A stretch of DNA of 64,000 nucleotides from Agrypnia vestita (Eukaryota; Arthropoda; Insecta; Trichoptera; Phryganeidae). The stretch covers positions 217,370 to 281,369 of the forward strand of contig JADDOH010002323.1 of NCBI GenBank assembly GCA_016648135.1. Direction: 5' to 3'. How positions within the stretch are numbered: the first letter of the stretch is position 1; the number at the start of each line of letters is the position of its first letter. Positions 46,046 through 55,740 of this stretch are shown piece after piece. Made by a program: the position numbers and the translations under genes. The notes under the pieces are model-generated. The model was given only the letters and a program-made list of their open reading frames with translations, was not told the origin of the DNA and did not search any database.

Positions 46046-46892
46046 CATTAGAAACCTAATTATTAAGATTCACAATGAAAAAGAAAACTCTTTTACATTG
46101 TGAATCTCTGTAATTTATATATTCTAATTCTGGAATAAAGTTATATTTATTTATTTATATATTCTTATATATCCATTATTTATTGCTTCTTGCATTGTAA
46201 AATATTGTAGGTACCTACTGTTGGAATACTATAAAAAAAATTAAATAGAGGTCGTGCATAGGAAAATTATTTTAAAGATGACAGAGAGTTAAAAAAGAGT
46301 ATTGTCCTGATTAAAGAAGACATCTAACTAGCTTAGCAAATGGCGCCAAAAGTCAAATTCATAAATTCAGTTCAATACTTTCTGTGTATGGTGAAGAAAG
46401 TTTTAAAATCTCCTTGATAGAAACCCCAACCCCGGTCTTCTATAGGACAAGCAGAAATGCATAGCGCTGTACTTCCAAAAAAGATGTGCTTCAAGAGAAA
46501 ATAGCAGTTTGCAAACATATTAAGCTCTTTATTAATACTGGTTTATTACAAAGTTCAATTAATTTATTTTAATTAAGGTGATATTAAAAATGTAAAATTA
46601 AAAAAGTTAATCAATAAATTAATCCATATACTAAAATCTAACACAAAAAAATCAGCATTATAGTCTTAAATGACAATTTGGCATGACAGCCTACTAGGGG
46701 AGAATAGCCTGACCAACGCAAATTGGCTAGTGAAACCAAACTAAAATCCCTTCAGCTGCGCTGGCCTTTCCCTTAGAATTAGTTGAGTGTGACTAAATAC
46801 ATTGTTGCAGAGCGCTATCCATATCTAATTAATATGAAAATATAATAATAAAATATAAATAAAAGCCAAGGTTGCTTGTATTTTTATGATTT
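46046..46892. other. Intergenic DNA
   Basis: AT-rich. No gene recognised. It runs into the 3' flank of the LINE at 46901. Confidence 0.4.
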
Positions 46893-46900
46893 ATATATGT
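46893..46900. repeat. Candidate target-site duplication, left copy
   Basis: atatatgt directly before the 3' tail of the LINE. The same octamer sits at 49853-49860 directly after its inverted 5' end. Confidence 0.5.
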
Positions 46901-46923
46901 CATCATCATCATCACTCTTGGCA

Positions 46924-48580
46924 CTACAACCCTTGGTGGGTCTTGGCCTCCTCAATAATCTTCCTCCACTCATCTCGGTTTAGTGCCAGCTCTCTCCAGT
47001 TCTGAAGCTCTAAGGCAGAGATGTCTTTGAGGACGTTGTCACTCCATCTTAATTTTGGCTTTCCTAAGCTCCTTCGCCCTATTGGCCCTGAGTTCAGCAG
47101 GGACTTTGGTGCTTGATGCGCGGACATTCCCTCCACATGACCCAGCCACCGAAGTTTCCCAGTTTTATAAATTTTGTGACGTTTGGCTCCTTAAGCAGAG
47201 TATAGAGCTCATTGTTGTAACGTCTGCGCCAAAGTCCATTTTCTAGAACCGGTCCGAAGATACGCCTCAAAATTTTCCTTTCAAAAACATCCAGTGCCTG
47301 CTCATTCCTCTTTGTTAGTACCCACGTCTCAGCTGCATAAGTGAGCACTGGCCTAATAAGTGTTTTGTACACTAATGTCTTGGTGTTTCTGGACAGCAGT
47401 CTGGATTTTATCTGCTTTTTTAGGCGGAAAAAACAGCGATTTGCGCACACTATGCGCTTCTGGATCTCCTCTGTAGCATTATTGTTGCTTGTTATCAGGG
47501 ATCCTAGGTATGTAAATCTTGGTACCATTTCAAAATTTTGACTTCCACATGAGAGAGTTGGGATTTGTTGGGTGCATCCTACGGCCATGTATTTGGTCTT
47601 CTGCTGGTTTACTATGAGACCCATGTTTATGGCAGAACTTTCAAGATTTATGAAGGCGTTACGTAAAGCATCTGGAGTTTTCGCAATTATGTCGATATCA
47701 TCAGCGTAAGCTAATAGTTGCACAGAGTTGTCAAATATCGTTACTCTTATCTCAATTCCTGAGTCACGAATAACTTTTTCTAAGGCTATGTTGAATAAGA
47801 GGCAGGCCAATCCTTCTCCTTGTCTCACGGCTCGGACAGATCACTGCCAACCCTGACTCTACACGTTCCTGGGGACATTGTTAGTTTCACCAGATTGATC
47901 AGCTTACGCGGTATTCCAAACTCACTCATTGCATTGTACAATGCATTCCTATTTATGCTATCATACATGGCCTTGAAGTCTACAAAGAGATGATGAGTTT
48001 CGACACTGTATCCTAACGTTTTTTCTAAGATCTCAAGGAGAAAATTTGATCAATGGATGATTTGCCTGGCCTGAAGCCGCATTGGTAGTTGCCAATGATT
48101 TCCTCAGACACTGGGAGCAATCTTTTGTATAAGATATTGGACATTATTTTATAGCCGGTATTTAACAACGTTATTCCCATATCGCCTTTCTTGTGTAGTG
48201 GACACACAATTCCTAGTCTCCACTCTTCGGGCATCTCTTCTTCTGTCCATATTTTTTGAATTAGGTTAAGCAGGTATTGGACAAACTCTCCACCTGCTGC
48301 TTTAAATAATTCAGCCACCAGCACGTCTGACTCGGGGGATTTGTTGTTTTTCAGCTGTCTTATTGCCTGCTTCACTTCCTCCAGTGAAGGGGGTTCAGAA
48401 TTTTCAAAGGGTAAATCATCTCCCGTGCTCTCCACCGTGTTGTGTTCCACCTCCACCAAGTTGTTATTGAGAACCGTGTCAAAGTACCTCACCCATCTTC
48501 TCAGGATGTCAGGCTTTCACTCAGTATCACTCCATTCTCGTCCTTGCATATATTTATTTTTGGTTTAAACTCAGCTCTCA
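46924..48580 (-). pseudogene. Reverse transcriptase and C-terminus of the LINE
   Basis: From 48492 downward: PPSLEEVKQAIRQLKNNKSP (motif 1 region), EEWRLGIVCPLHKKGDMG, TGYKIMSNILYKRLLP, YQCGFRPGKSSIDQIF, then in another frame THHLFVDFKAMYDS (motif A, first catalytic Asp, near 47965), a motif B RQGEGLACLLFNIALEKVI (47828-47770) and LLAYADDIDIIAKT (motif C with YADD, near 47690). The C-terminal part has TYLGSLITS, then TYAAETWVLTKRNEQALDVF and ends in EEAKTHQGL-stop at 46924. The catalytic motifs are intact, but the frame is broken at least twice. Confidence 0.8.
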
Positions 48581-48586
48581 TGCTAT

Positions 48587-48990
48587 TTACGATTTTGTAG
48601 AAAAGCCTACTCTCATTCTTAAGCCTGAGAGCACTTCTGCCTCTCTAATTTCTTTTAGTAGAAATTCACGTTTCTTTTTCCTGTGCGTCTTCTTTTCTCT
48701 CTTCCTTGTTTCCCTATAGGTGTCCATAAGACGTCTTGTGCAGCCTTGTTGTAACGTTTTTTGATAGAGTTCATTTTTCTTTTTCGTTACTTCTGCGCAG
48801 TCTGAGTCAAACCAATGGTTTCTTCTGATAGGGATTTCTTTGACCAGGGTTTCGAGAGCAGCTGTTGCCAGTAGGTTTTTGCAGGCTGTCCATTGTGAGT
48901 TCATGTGTATCACACACTGCGCTATCCTGTTGAGCATAGTTTGAAACTCCATTTTTGTCGCTGGTACTTGTAATTTGCTGGTTTTATTAC
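48587..48990 (-). pseudogene. Linker region of the LINE ORF2
   Basis: A Lys/Glu/Arg-rich segment between endonuclease and RT, including IPIRRNHWFDSDCAEVTKKK, where the W-F-D-x-D/E-C motif is the usual APE-RT linker signature, followed by a charged helical stretch and LKNESRLFYKIVN near 48610-48580. Confidence 0.6.
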
Positions 48991-48994
48991 TTAG

Positions 48995-49702
48995 TTACTG
49001 AAATTTTGTGATTTTAGACCTTTTTGTTTTTCCAGCATTTGATATTTTAAACCGCAGTCGACTTGCAGCGAGAAAATGGTCAGAGTCAACATTAGCTCCC
49101 TTATAAGTGCGGACATCCAATAGATTTGATTTATGTCTAGCACTAATAAGTATATGGTCTATTTGGTATTTGTTCTGCCGTTTGGGTGTTTCCATGTGAC
49201 TTTGTGTATATTTTTATGTGGGAATAGTGTACCACTTATGACTATATTGTGAGATACTGCAAAGTTTATCAGGTGTTCTCCGTTCTCATCTGGGTGAAGA
49301 CTATGTTTTCCAATTGTTCGCGTAAAGCAGCGCTCCCTACCAACTTGCGTGTTCAAGTCCCCTATTATGATTTTAATGTCTCGTGGTGGGCATTCATCGA
49401 AAGCTTTCTCCAGCTTGTCGTAGAAATCTTCCTTTTCATCGGTGGGTTTGTCCTCCGTTGGTGCATGAACATTCAGTATGCTCAGGTTGAAAAATCTTCC
49501 TTGAACTCTGAGATACGCCATTTGTGGGCTGAGTACCCTAAAGTCCATGACAAGATGCTTTGCTTGTTTGCTTACCAGGAAGCCTGTCCCCTTTATGTGG
49601 TGCTTTTCATGACAGCTATAATACATACAGTAGTCTCCTTTTTCAAAGATCTCATTTCCCTGCCATCTAATTTCCTGTAGTGCAGTGATGTCTGCTTTAT
49701 GT
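48995..49702 (-). pseudogene. APE-type endonuclease domain of the LINE (body part)
   Basis: From 49702 downward: HKADITALQEIRWQG (catalytic Glu in LQE), YYSCHEKHHIKGTGFLVS, LSILNVHAPTEDK (Asn/His motif), KIIIGDLNTQVG (catalytic D-x-N), then in a shifted frame YQIDHILIS and VDSDHFLAASRL (C-terminal catalytic SDH). All the core residues of an apurinic/apyrimidinic-like endonuclease are visible. A frameshift lies near 49170-49190. The N-terminal strand that should precede HKADI is found inverted at 49703-49852. Confidence 0.8.
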
Positions 49703-49852
49703 TACGATACCTCAAGCCAAGCCTCGGAAAACATCAGAACGGAATGAGGAAAACAGACCCGTCAAACGTAAAAAGGCACACGATTTAAAAATTTGCACTT
49801 GGAATGTTCTAACGCTATATCAACCTGGCGCCCTTCAGACACTTATAGATTC
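49703..49852 (+). pseudogene. Inverted 5' end of the LINE: APE N-terminus
   Basis: The plus-strand frame reads KPRKTSERNEENRPVKRKKA, a basic leader, then HDLKICTWNVLTLYQPGALQ and TLIDS. K-I-C-T-W-N-V-x-T-L is the N-terminal motif of APE-type endonucleases, with the catalytic Asn. In uninverted relatives this segment is followed within about ten codons by the YKADI-x-ALQE block, which here sits at 49702 on the other strand. Confidence 0.8.
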
Positions 49853-49860
49853 ATATATGT
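49853..49860. repeat. Candidate target-site duplication, right copy
   Basis: atatatgt, identical to 46893-46900 and in direct orientation. It is AT-rich, so chance cannot be excluded. Confidence 0.5.
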
Positions 49861-50110
49861 ACTTTATTTTAAATGATATCCTTGGAATTGTTGCTCGAAA
49901 ATTCTTCGTAGGACTTATGATGACGGAGCTCTCATTTGTGAGAGGTACCGAGGTTGATACCCAATGTCTCAAAAATCTTTATGATTTCAAAAAGACTTTG
50001 AAAGTGGCTAATATCGATCCTAGTACTTACAATAGTGAAAATAAAATGTAAGGTAAAAGTGTGATTATTTTTTTGATGGTGATGTGATGGTGAGGTGAAA
50101 GTGATGGAGA

Positions 50111-50169
50111 TGAAAGAAATGGCATGATGGAAAAATTTTATAAAATTTTCCATCATGCTATTTCTTTCA
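50111..50169. repeat. Hairpin element, ~28-bp arms
   Basis: The block tgaaagaaatggcatgatgg plus aaaatttta is mirrored by its complement up to 50169 with one mismatch (ggcatg/catgct). It follows a gatggtgatgtgatgg patch. Confidence 0.65.
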
Positions 50170-50249
50170 CATACTGTATGTTGTTATTTCTCTCACATAC
50201 TCTTTGTTAGGAAAGAGAAGAGTGAACATCAACACATATAATAAAATAA

Positions 50250-51110
50250 AACCATGGTATACTAATGAAGTAAAATAATAATAATAATAAGAGAACTGGC
50301 ACTGGAGAAATGAAAAAGCTATTTAAAATTTAGAAGTACACCATCGGAAGAAGAGAGACAAAAATGTGTGACAACTGGAAACAGAGTCAATCAGGAAATA
50401 AAATGGATAAAAAAAATATATTGGACCTAATCCACAAAAAATATGGAACCTGGAAAGAAAAATATGGAATACCTTGAAAAAAGAAACCGAACAAATTAAC
50501 AAAATTACAATAGAAAAGTGGCAGAAGTACTTTCACAAATTATACAATGATACAGAGGAAATACCATTGCTGCAGAATATTACAGATTTCAAACCCATTA
50601 ATGACAGCAAAATCAATGTAGCCATTAATTGTAAAATTGGAAATCAACAGGACCAGACAAACTCACGTGATGCTTAAATACATTGGTGATAGATTGGTGG
50701 GTGAACTCTCTAAACTATTCAAGAAAATAATGATCACATCAACTAACCTAATGACTGGAGAATAAGTATTACAATACCTATCTTTAAAAAGGGAGACTAC
50801 AGAGAAATATCCTCGCTCTGCTCTACTCTTAAATTGTTCACAATGATAATGAAAGAGGAACTTAAAACACACATTATAAATAATAGAGAGGAACAGTGAG
50901 GATTCAGAAAGAAAGAAAATCTATATACACTCTTAGACAGAGAAAAGAAAAAGCATTAGAGTACAACAAACCAGCCTACCTCTGTTTCATTGATTTTACA
51001 AAAGCATTCAGCATCACAAGAGGAAACTCCTGTGCAAACGGACTGAGTCTAAGGAACGTTGAAGAAACAGAAGAAAACTCTTTGTTAAAATAACTTGAAA
51101 ACCACATGAT
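50250..51110 (+). pseudogene. LINE ORF2 fragment: linker and start of RT
   Basis: The plus-strand frames read TEQINKITIEKWQKYFHKLY (50488-50545), KINVAINCKIGNQ (the position of the usual KxxKAxGxDxI block), IPIFKKGDYREISSLC-like text with shifts, GFRKKKIYTLL, and ALEYNKPAYLCFIDFTKAFS (50956-51012). CFIDFTKAFD is RT motif A, and the catalytic Asp of FIDF is present although the motif's own final D is changed to S. Motifs B and C (YADD) are missing, so the copy is truncated at its 3' side, with numerous frameshifts. Confidence 0.65.
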
Positions 51111-51114
51111 AAAT

Positions 51115-51405
51115 AATCTAGACAATTTGGAGTGCGTTAAAAACAAGAAACAAATAGTCAGCCGATACAGAACCCCTTGGAGATAAACTTTGTGCTATCG
51201 ATATCTATGTTCTGTGCTAATCTGTGGATATACCCTAATTTGTGAGCAATACTTTTATGCAGAGTTATATTTTAATAAAAACTTAAAAAATAAATTTCCT
51301 CTGTATCTACATACAGAGGCACAATTGGAGTATTTTAAATCAATACCTTATAAACTACTGTGGCTTACAAGGCGAACCCACATTATTAATACGTATCACT
51401 ACACC
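51115..51405. other. Unassigned DNA
   Basis: No recognised element. An 80-codon open frame at 51190-51432 has no coding character and runs into the MITE hairpin. Confidence 0.4.
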
Positions 51406-51409
51406 ATAT

Positions 51410-51554
51410 ACAGTTGCCGGCAAACTTCTTGAAATTTTTTGGTGTAGTGGGGGAATGCGCAGAAGACAAAATTTGGGTCTTGCTGGTGGAATGGTACATG
51501 CGCAAACTTCCCCCCACTACACCGTAAAATTTCAAGATGTTTGCCGGCTACTGT
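51410..51554. mobile_element. MITE hairpin, 145 bp
   Basis: The ends acagttgccggcaaac and its complement gtttgccggctactgt bracket arms that continue with ttcttgaaatttt and gtgtagtggggg, reaching a ~35-nt loop (gaagacaaaa...). There is no coding frame. Confidence 0.75.
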
Positions 51555-51559
51555 ACCTA

Positions 51560-52128
51560 CCTGTAGAACAAAATTCCCGATGGGGTCACAATTTAATCTA
51601 TGTGATTTACTCGAGGCTGGGTGTTTTGTGATGCATTTCGCTTTTGTAATTAGACCTCTTAACCTGTTAAAGCATAAAAAGAAAAAACATTATATATGTA
51701 TACCAAGGTTATATACATACCAAGGCAAATGAGTACCATAAAATAACTAAGCTTGAATGTTACACACAAATGTTAAGTGAAATAAAATAGCTTTACAAAT
51801 TATCAAACAGCATTGACTTCCCTGAAATTGTAAGCTCCATTATTATTAAAAAAATTGTTATTAAAATTTCTTTAATAATAAAAAAAAAATCTTTATTATT
51901 AAAATACATAATAATAAATAAATTTGATTAAATTTAAAAAGATAATTAAAGCAAACAAATAGTAATATTAAATATGGGCCAACAAAAGAAAAAATCTCGT
52001 CACCCATTAATAATAGTAAAATTTTAATTTATTGTAAATTATATTACATGAAAAAACAATATTTTTTAACCTGTTCCAGGCCAGAACCAGTCGGAGTGCC
52101 TCCTGAATGCACGACTTGGGCAAGGAAA
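51560..52128. other. AT-rich intergenic DNA
   Basis: No gene recognised. A stretch at 51835-51925 is almost pure A/T with repeated attattaaa words. Confidence 0.45.
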
Positions 52129-52444
52129 GTGTTAAAAAACCACACTTATATTTTTAAATGTACATACTAAAAAAAAATTTTCAACAAAAAAAATTCGCCT
52201 CACTCTACAAATAAAAGATGAGTGCTTACGATATTGATATATATTTAGGACTTCTGGACCTGACTGGATCCGACCCGGACCCGGTCGGGTAATGATCCTA
52301 AAACACGGACCCGAAACCCCGGATCAGAACTGCCGGGTTAGGGTTTTATTTGATATATTAATTTTAATTTTCTTTATTTTTTTATAAGTTTAAATTTTAA
52401 ATTAGTTTAAATTTTGCAAAGCGAACTTAGGGGAGTATTTCTAC

Positions 52445-52760
52445 CTGCTTCACTTGAGATAAGCATTGAAGAAGTTAAACTTTCGTTTCTCATGTGCCAG
52501 CTCGAGGTTTCACTTCCATACTATGTCTAAAGATAATTTTAAATGTTTACGGAAAGAATTTTCCTTGTTTAAAAAAATAAAAAACCTAAAAACTCGAGAG
52601 GCTCTACGACGTGGTTTGCATAGTGGGACCAACATCAACCGACAATGAACGAACATTTTCAGTGTCGACTAATTTTTGCATAAAAATTGGATCATCAGGT
52701 GATAGTCCCTCACAGCATTAATATTCTTAAGAAATTCTTAATTAAAAAAATTACCTGTGT
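52445..52760 (+). pseudogene. hAT transposase C-terminal (dimerisation) domain remnant
   Basis: The frame near 52607-52682 reads DVVCIVGPTSTDNERTFSVS and then TNFCIKIGSS. P-T-S-T-x-N/S-E-R-x-F-S-V-(S/A)-x-N-x-x-x-K-x-R-S is the hallmark of the hAT dimerisation domain. The usual R-x-x-L that follows is lost to frameshift and stops. Only the last part of the transposase is present; upstream sequence is too decayed to read. Confidence 0.7.
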
Positions 52761-53038
52761 AAAATACTCTTATATGTTCTTTATCTTTGTTTCTTTTTTA
52801 TCATACCTATTTGCATATTTTTTGATTTCTACATATGTAATTATTTTTATAAAGTATATTTTTAAAAGCACAATCAGAAACAACAAGTGTTTGAGGATGG
52901 CCCCGTTAAAAGCCGCAACAACCGTAAAACTTGTATGAGAAGATGTATGAATGTGGCCGAAGCAAAAGTGGTGTGCCAGGATAGAAGAGTGTGGCATTCA
53001 ATCCTCTCTGTCTACCCCTGCGGAGAAACGGCGTGATG

Positions 53039-53062
53039 GTTAGTTAGTTAGTTAGTTAGTTA
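53039..53062. repeat. (GTTA)n microsatellite
   Basis: Six tandem gtta units within the hAT-like element. Confidence 0.9.
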
Positions 53063-53367
53063 TTTTTAAAAACTGTATAAAAGCTGTGCACTCATATAAA
53101 TTCTTTATCTTTGTTTTTTATCACACATATTATTTGCGTATTTAATTTTTTTTTTTGTATATTTATACTAGAATAATTTTGGACCCAAACCCGAATCCGC
53201 CGGGTTTCTAAAATATTGGACACGGACCCGGCAGGTTCCAAACCCTGGGTTTTCACAAGCTCTATACATATTACAGAATTCTGTTATTGGTGTAGGGAAA
53301 CAGCTTTATTTGAGAGTGAGGCAAAAATTTTTTGGCAAAAAATTTATTTTTTACTTTTTAGTGCACT

Positions 53368-53547
53368 GGCCGGCACCACCCTAAGCGGGTGATCCGGCGC
53401 GTCTTTTCCGTCACGTCAATTCGGTAAAGCAATTTGATCGACCGATCATTCACGTAGTGTGTTTGATAAGCGCATATTAAAAGAAACGTAACGGTGTTCC
53501 GCAACGGAAAAGACGCGGCAGAAGATGCGCTTAGTGTAGCGCCAGCC
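53368..53547. mobile_element. MITE, family X, copy 2 (nested)
   Basis: Inverted ends ggccggcaccaccc/gtgtagcgccagcc, with the same interior as X copy 1. It splits the right terminal repeat of MITE Y copy 2 between gtgcact and ataagcgtgg. Confidence 0.75.
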
Positions 53548-53759
53548 ATAAGCGTGGTTTCTTAAAAGTAAAATTTCATGTATGTAATATACCTAACTTT
53601 CTACGTTTTAGCCTTAACGAAATTTGTAATCGATTTTGTGCTCACTGCCTTTCGCACCTGAAGTATATACCTACTTGTAATATTTTTTTTGGGTTCCAAA
53701 AAGGATAGACCCAATTGGCCATCAGTGGATCGGATCTTATCCTGTGATCTTATCTTTTG

Positions 53760-53920
53760 GGTTGGCGCTACACTGCGGATCTTCCGTTGCGGCTTTCCCA
53801 TCGTGTAAAATTGGCAAAGCAAATGGATCGACTGATCATCCGCGTAGTGTGTTTGATAAAAGCATATTGTATGGAAAGAAATATAGCGGCATTCCGCGAC
53901 CGAAGAGACGCGGTGGAAGT
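53760..53920. mobile_element. MITE, family X, copy 3
   Basis: The left end ggttggcgctacactg is clear. The interior gatcgactgatcatccgcgt, gtgtttgat and gagacgcggtggaag match copies 1 and 2, and the right end is degraded. Confidence 0.65.
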
Positions 53921-53924
53921 GTCA

Positions 53925-54740
53925 ATTAGCGATGCGCGATTACGATTATTATAACTCGAATTATTTGATTATTGAAATGTTTCGAATAATTCGATTATTA
54001 AAATCATTCATAATTAAAATCATTCGAATATCAATTTAGCACTGCGCGATGTGACGCCAGGCAAAGCCGAGAGCCGAGTACCGATCACGCCCACCCACTC
54101 CGCGAAGAATTCAACGAGTGATTCTACTAACCATCCCGAATAATTTCAACACGAGTGATCACTCATGATGGTTAGTAGAATCATTCGAATGAAAATTAGG
54201 TATGAATAAAAAAGATTCTTAAGTATATATTTCTCTCTCTTTTGATATACCATTGGCTTCATATATAAGAAGAAGACAGATGATAACAGAATGTCGTAAC
54301 GTATTTGACAAACGAAAACTTCTTAACATGAACAAGGAAAGAGTTTTTATTGTCTTTCTTTGTATAATATATATAATAATAGACATATATTTTTTTAAGA
54401 ATAGCAATTTTGAAAAAATAGGTATGTTAAATTTTAATTATTTGGCTTTGAATAACGAATTAACATGACGCTGTGAAATACTTGGTGTATTAAATAAATA
54501 AGACATATGTTTATTGAATTTGGCATAGGTACCTAGATCTGTTCTTATTTTTTGAGGACAATAAAAATAATTACTTTTAATATCATCCAATGTACATTAT
54601 TTATATCATTTTAAATAATATTATAACCCCGATTTTCATAAAATTAATGAAAATATCGGAAGAATCATAAAAATAATAAAACTTATTACAAAAATATTCA
54701 TATTCAAATTACGATAACTAATATGTATCAACTTATCATC
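53925..54740. other. AT-rich intergenic DNA with a hairpin
   Basis: Contains repeated tcgaataattcgattatt words (53960-54050) and a hairpin with 20-bp arms (gagtgattctactaaccatc at 54116-54135 and its complement at about 54167-54187). No gene recognised. Confidence 0.45.
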
Positions 54741-54744
54741 GCTG

Positions 54745-55296
54745 CATATACCGAATGTAACATACCTAGTTCACAATATTTCGTAGGTAGATCCCTGCCT
54801 ATGTTGAGTCTAAAACGCTCAAGCAACCATGACCTAATATCAATAGGTAGTAACGGAGATAATCGACTTCAAAGTTTGTATTTTTCTTTTCAATATTTCT
54901 GACTAATATTCTGCAATAAAGTTGGACCATCATTCAAGTAACGAATGTATACCAAAAATTTAAATTTCAATCGCTTTAATATAGGTCAAATAAAATGAAA
55001 AAACTTTAATTTCTGAAAAAAAATCTTTAAAAAAGTTTTAATCATTTGGCTTGTGTTAAAGCATACCAATCTTTATAAGTTAAAGCGAAAGTTTTAATTT
55101 TTGTTTTAAGTTATTTTAATGACGGTCCAGCTTTTTGCAAAAGATGAGTATAAAAATGCAAACTTTGAAGTTAATTATCTCCGTAACTACTGATATTAGG
55201 TCATGGGTTGCCTGAATATTTTCGATTCATAACATAGGCAGGAATCTACCAATGAAATATTGTGAACTATGTCTGTCACACCTTGTATAATATAGC
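54745..55296. repeat. Foldback element, family FB1, copy C
   Basis: The arms pair end to end: tagttcacaatatttc, gtagat-cctgcctatg and the gacttcaaagttt block on the left are mirrored on the right, meeting near 55010. The internal blocks match copy B (18222-18753). Non-coding. Confidence 0.75.
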
Positions 55297-55297
55297 T

Positions 55298-55544
55298 CAT
55301 ATGTGATGTTTAGTTTATTCTGTGATAATTGAAAAAAAGTAACTGCGAAGAATAGACTTACAATTTTTTTTTAAATTACTAGGCATACTTTAATGTCACT
55401 ATTTTTTTTATAGAAAAAATTGACATTTTTTTATGTTTTTTGCACATACTTCCGGCATATGGAATTTATTCTGTACTGACTTACGGCCACAAAATGTGAG
55501 AGTATAGAGAAAACATTATATATTAGTATTAATTTCTTTGCGGG
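55298..55544. other. AT-rich spacer
   Basis: Nothing recognised between the foldback element and the Penelope terminal repeat. It does not continue the mariner interrupted at 60880. Confidence 0.4.
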
Positions 55545-55564
55545 TAACCCGCGTCAAAGTCTGG

Positions 55565-55740
55565 TCCTCAGAAGGATCTTCAAGTTTGTGTTTACTGGGG
55601 TATTATGCCGTGTTGTTACGACCTTTCGGGCCGACGTTTCGGATCCCATTGCAGGGTCCATCATCAGGGCTGATGTGTTGTCTTGAATGTTGGTGTTGTG
55701 GTTAAGTATCGGCTTGCAATACCGTGCCGAAGTCATGATG
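55565..55740 (-). repeat. PLE-B terminal repeat, 3' copy
   Basis: Contains the aagtttgtgtttactggggt block, the hammerhead-like motif at 55630-55670 and the start-codon region of the ORF. The outermost bases (ctttgcgggtaacccgcgtc, near 55540-55559) resemble the outer ends of PLE-A. Confidence 0.75.
55630..55670 (-). ncRNA. Hammerhead-ribozyme-like motif, PLE-B copy 1
   Basis: On the minus strand: GCC, CUGAUGA, a stem ggaccc/ggg-a-tcc (one bulge), GAAAC, GUC, GGC. The order and spacing are those of a type I hammerhead core with an extra U after CUGAUGA and a minimal stem III. Confidence 0.5.

Larger units (their letters stand above)
46901..49852 (-). mobile_element. Near full-length RTE-like LINE with a 5' inversion
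   Basis: The body is on the minus strand. It carries APE endonuclease, linker, reverse transcriptase and C-terminus, and ends in a (GAT)n tail (46901-46912 as catcatcatc), typical of RTE-type elements. The first ~150 bp of the element's coding region lie at 49703-49852 in the opposite orientation, so that the outer edge of the inverted piece is the codon that should adjoin the body. This is the geometry of twin-primed target-primed reverse transcription. Several frameshifts and stops (for example after SDLSEP near 47835) make it inactive. Fragments of the same lineage are at 6060-6460 and 8030-8165. Confidence 0.8.
52248..53262 (+). mobile_element. hAT-like element inserted in MITE Y copy 2
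   Basis: The boundaries are inferred from where the Y sequence stops (gatattgatatatat) and resumes (ctatacatattacag). Both ends are rich in GGACCCGG/CCGGGT words in inverted order (52254-52345 and 53180-53250), and a hAT C-terminal domain lies inside. The 8-bp flanks are similar but not identical (tatatatt/tatacata). Confidence 0.55.
52132..53572. mobile_element. MITE family Y, copy 2, carrying two later insertions
   Basis: The left arm (gttaaaaaaccacacttata from 52130, then gcctcactct-caaataaaag) and right arm (tatttgagagtgaggcaaaa at 53308-53327, ataagcgtggttt at 53549-53561) match Y copy 1. Aligned to copy 1, the interior is interrupted once by ~1 kb (a hAT-like element) and the right terminal repeat once by 180 bp (MITE X copy 2). 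The order of insertion is therefore Y first, then hAT and X. Confidence 0.75.

Noticed and set aside
49857..50051. 64-codon frame next to the LINE
   Set aside because: No family recognised. It starts inside the candidate target duplication and lacks supporting signals.
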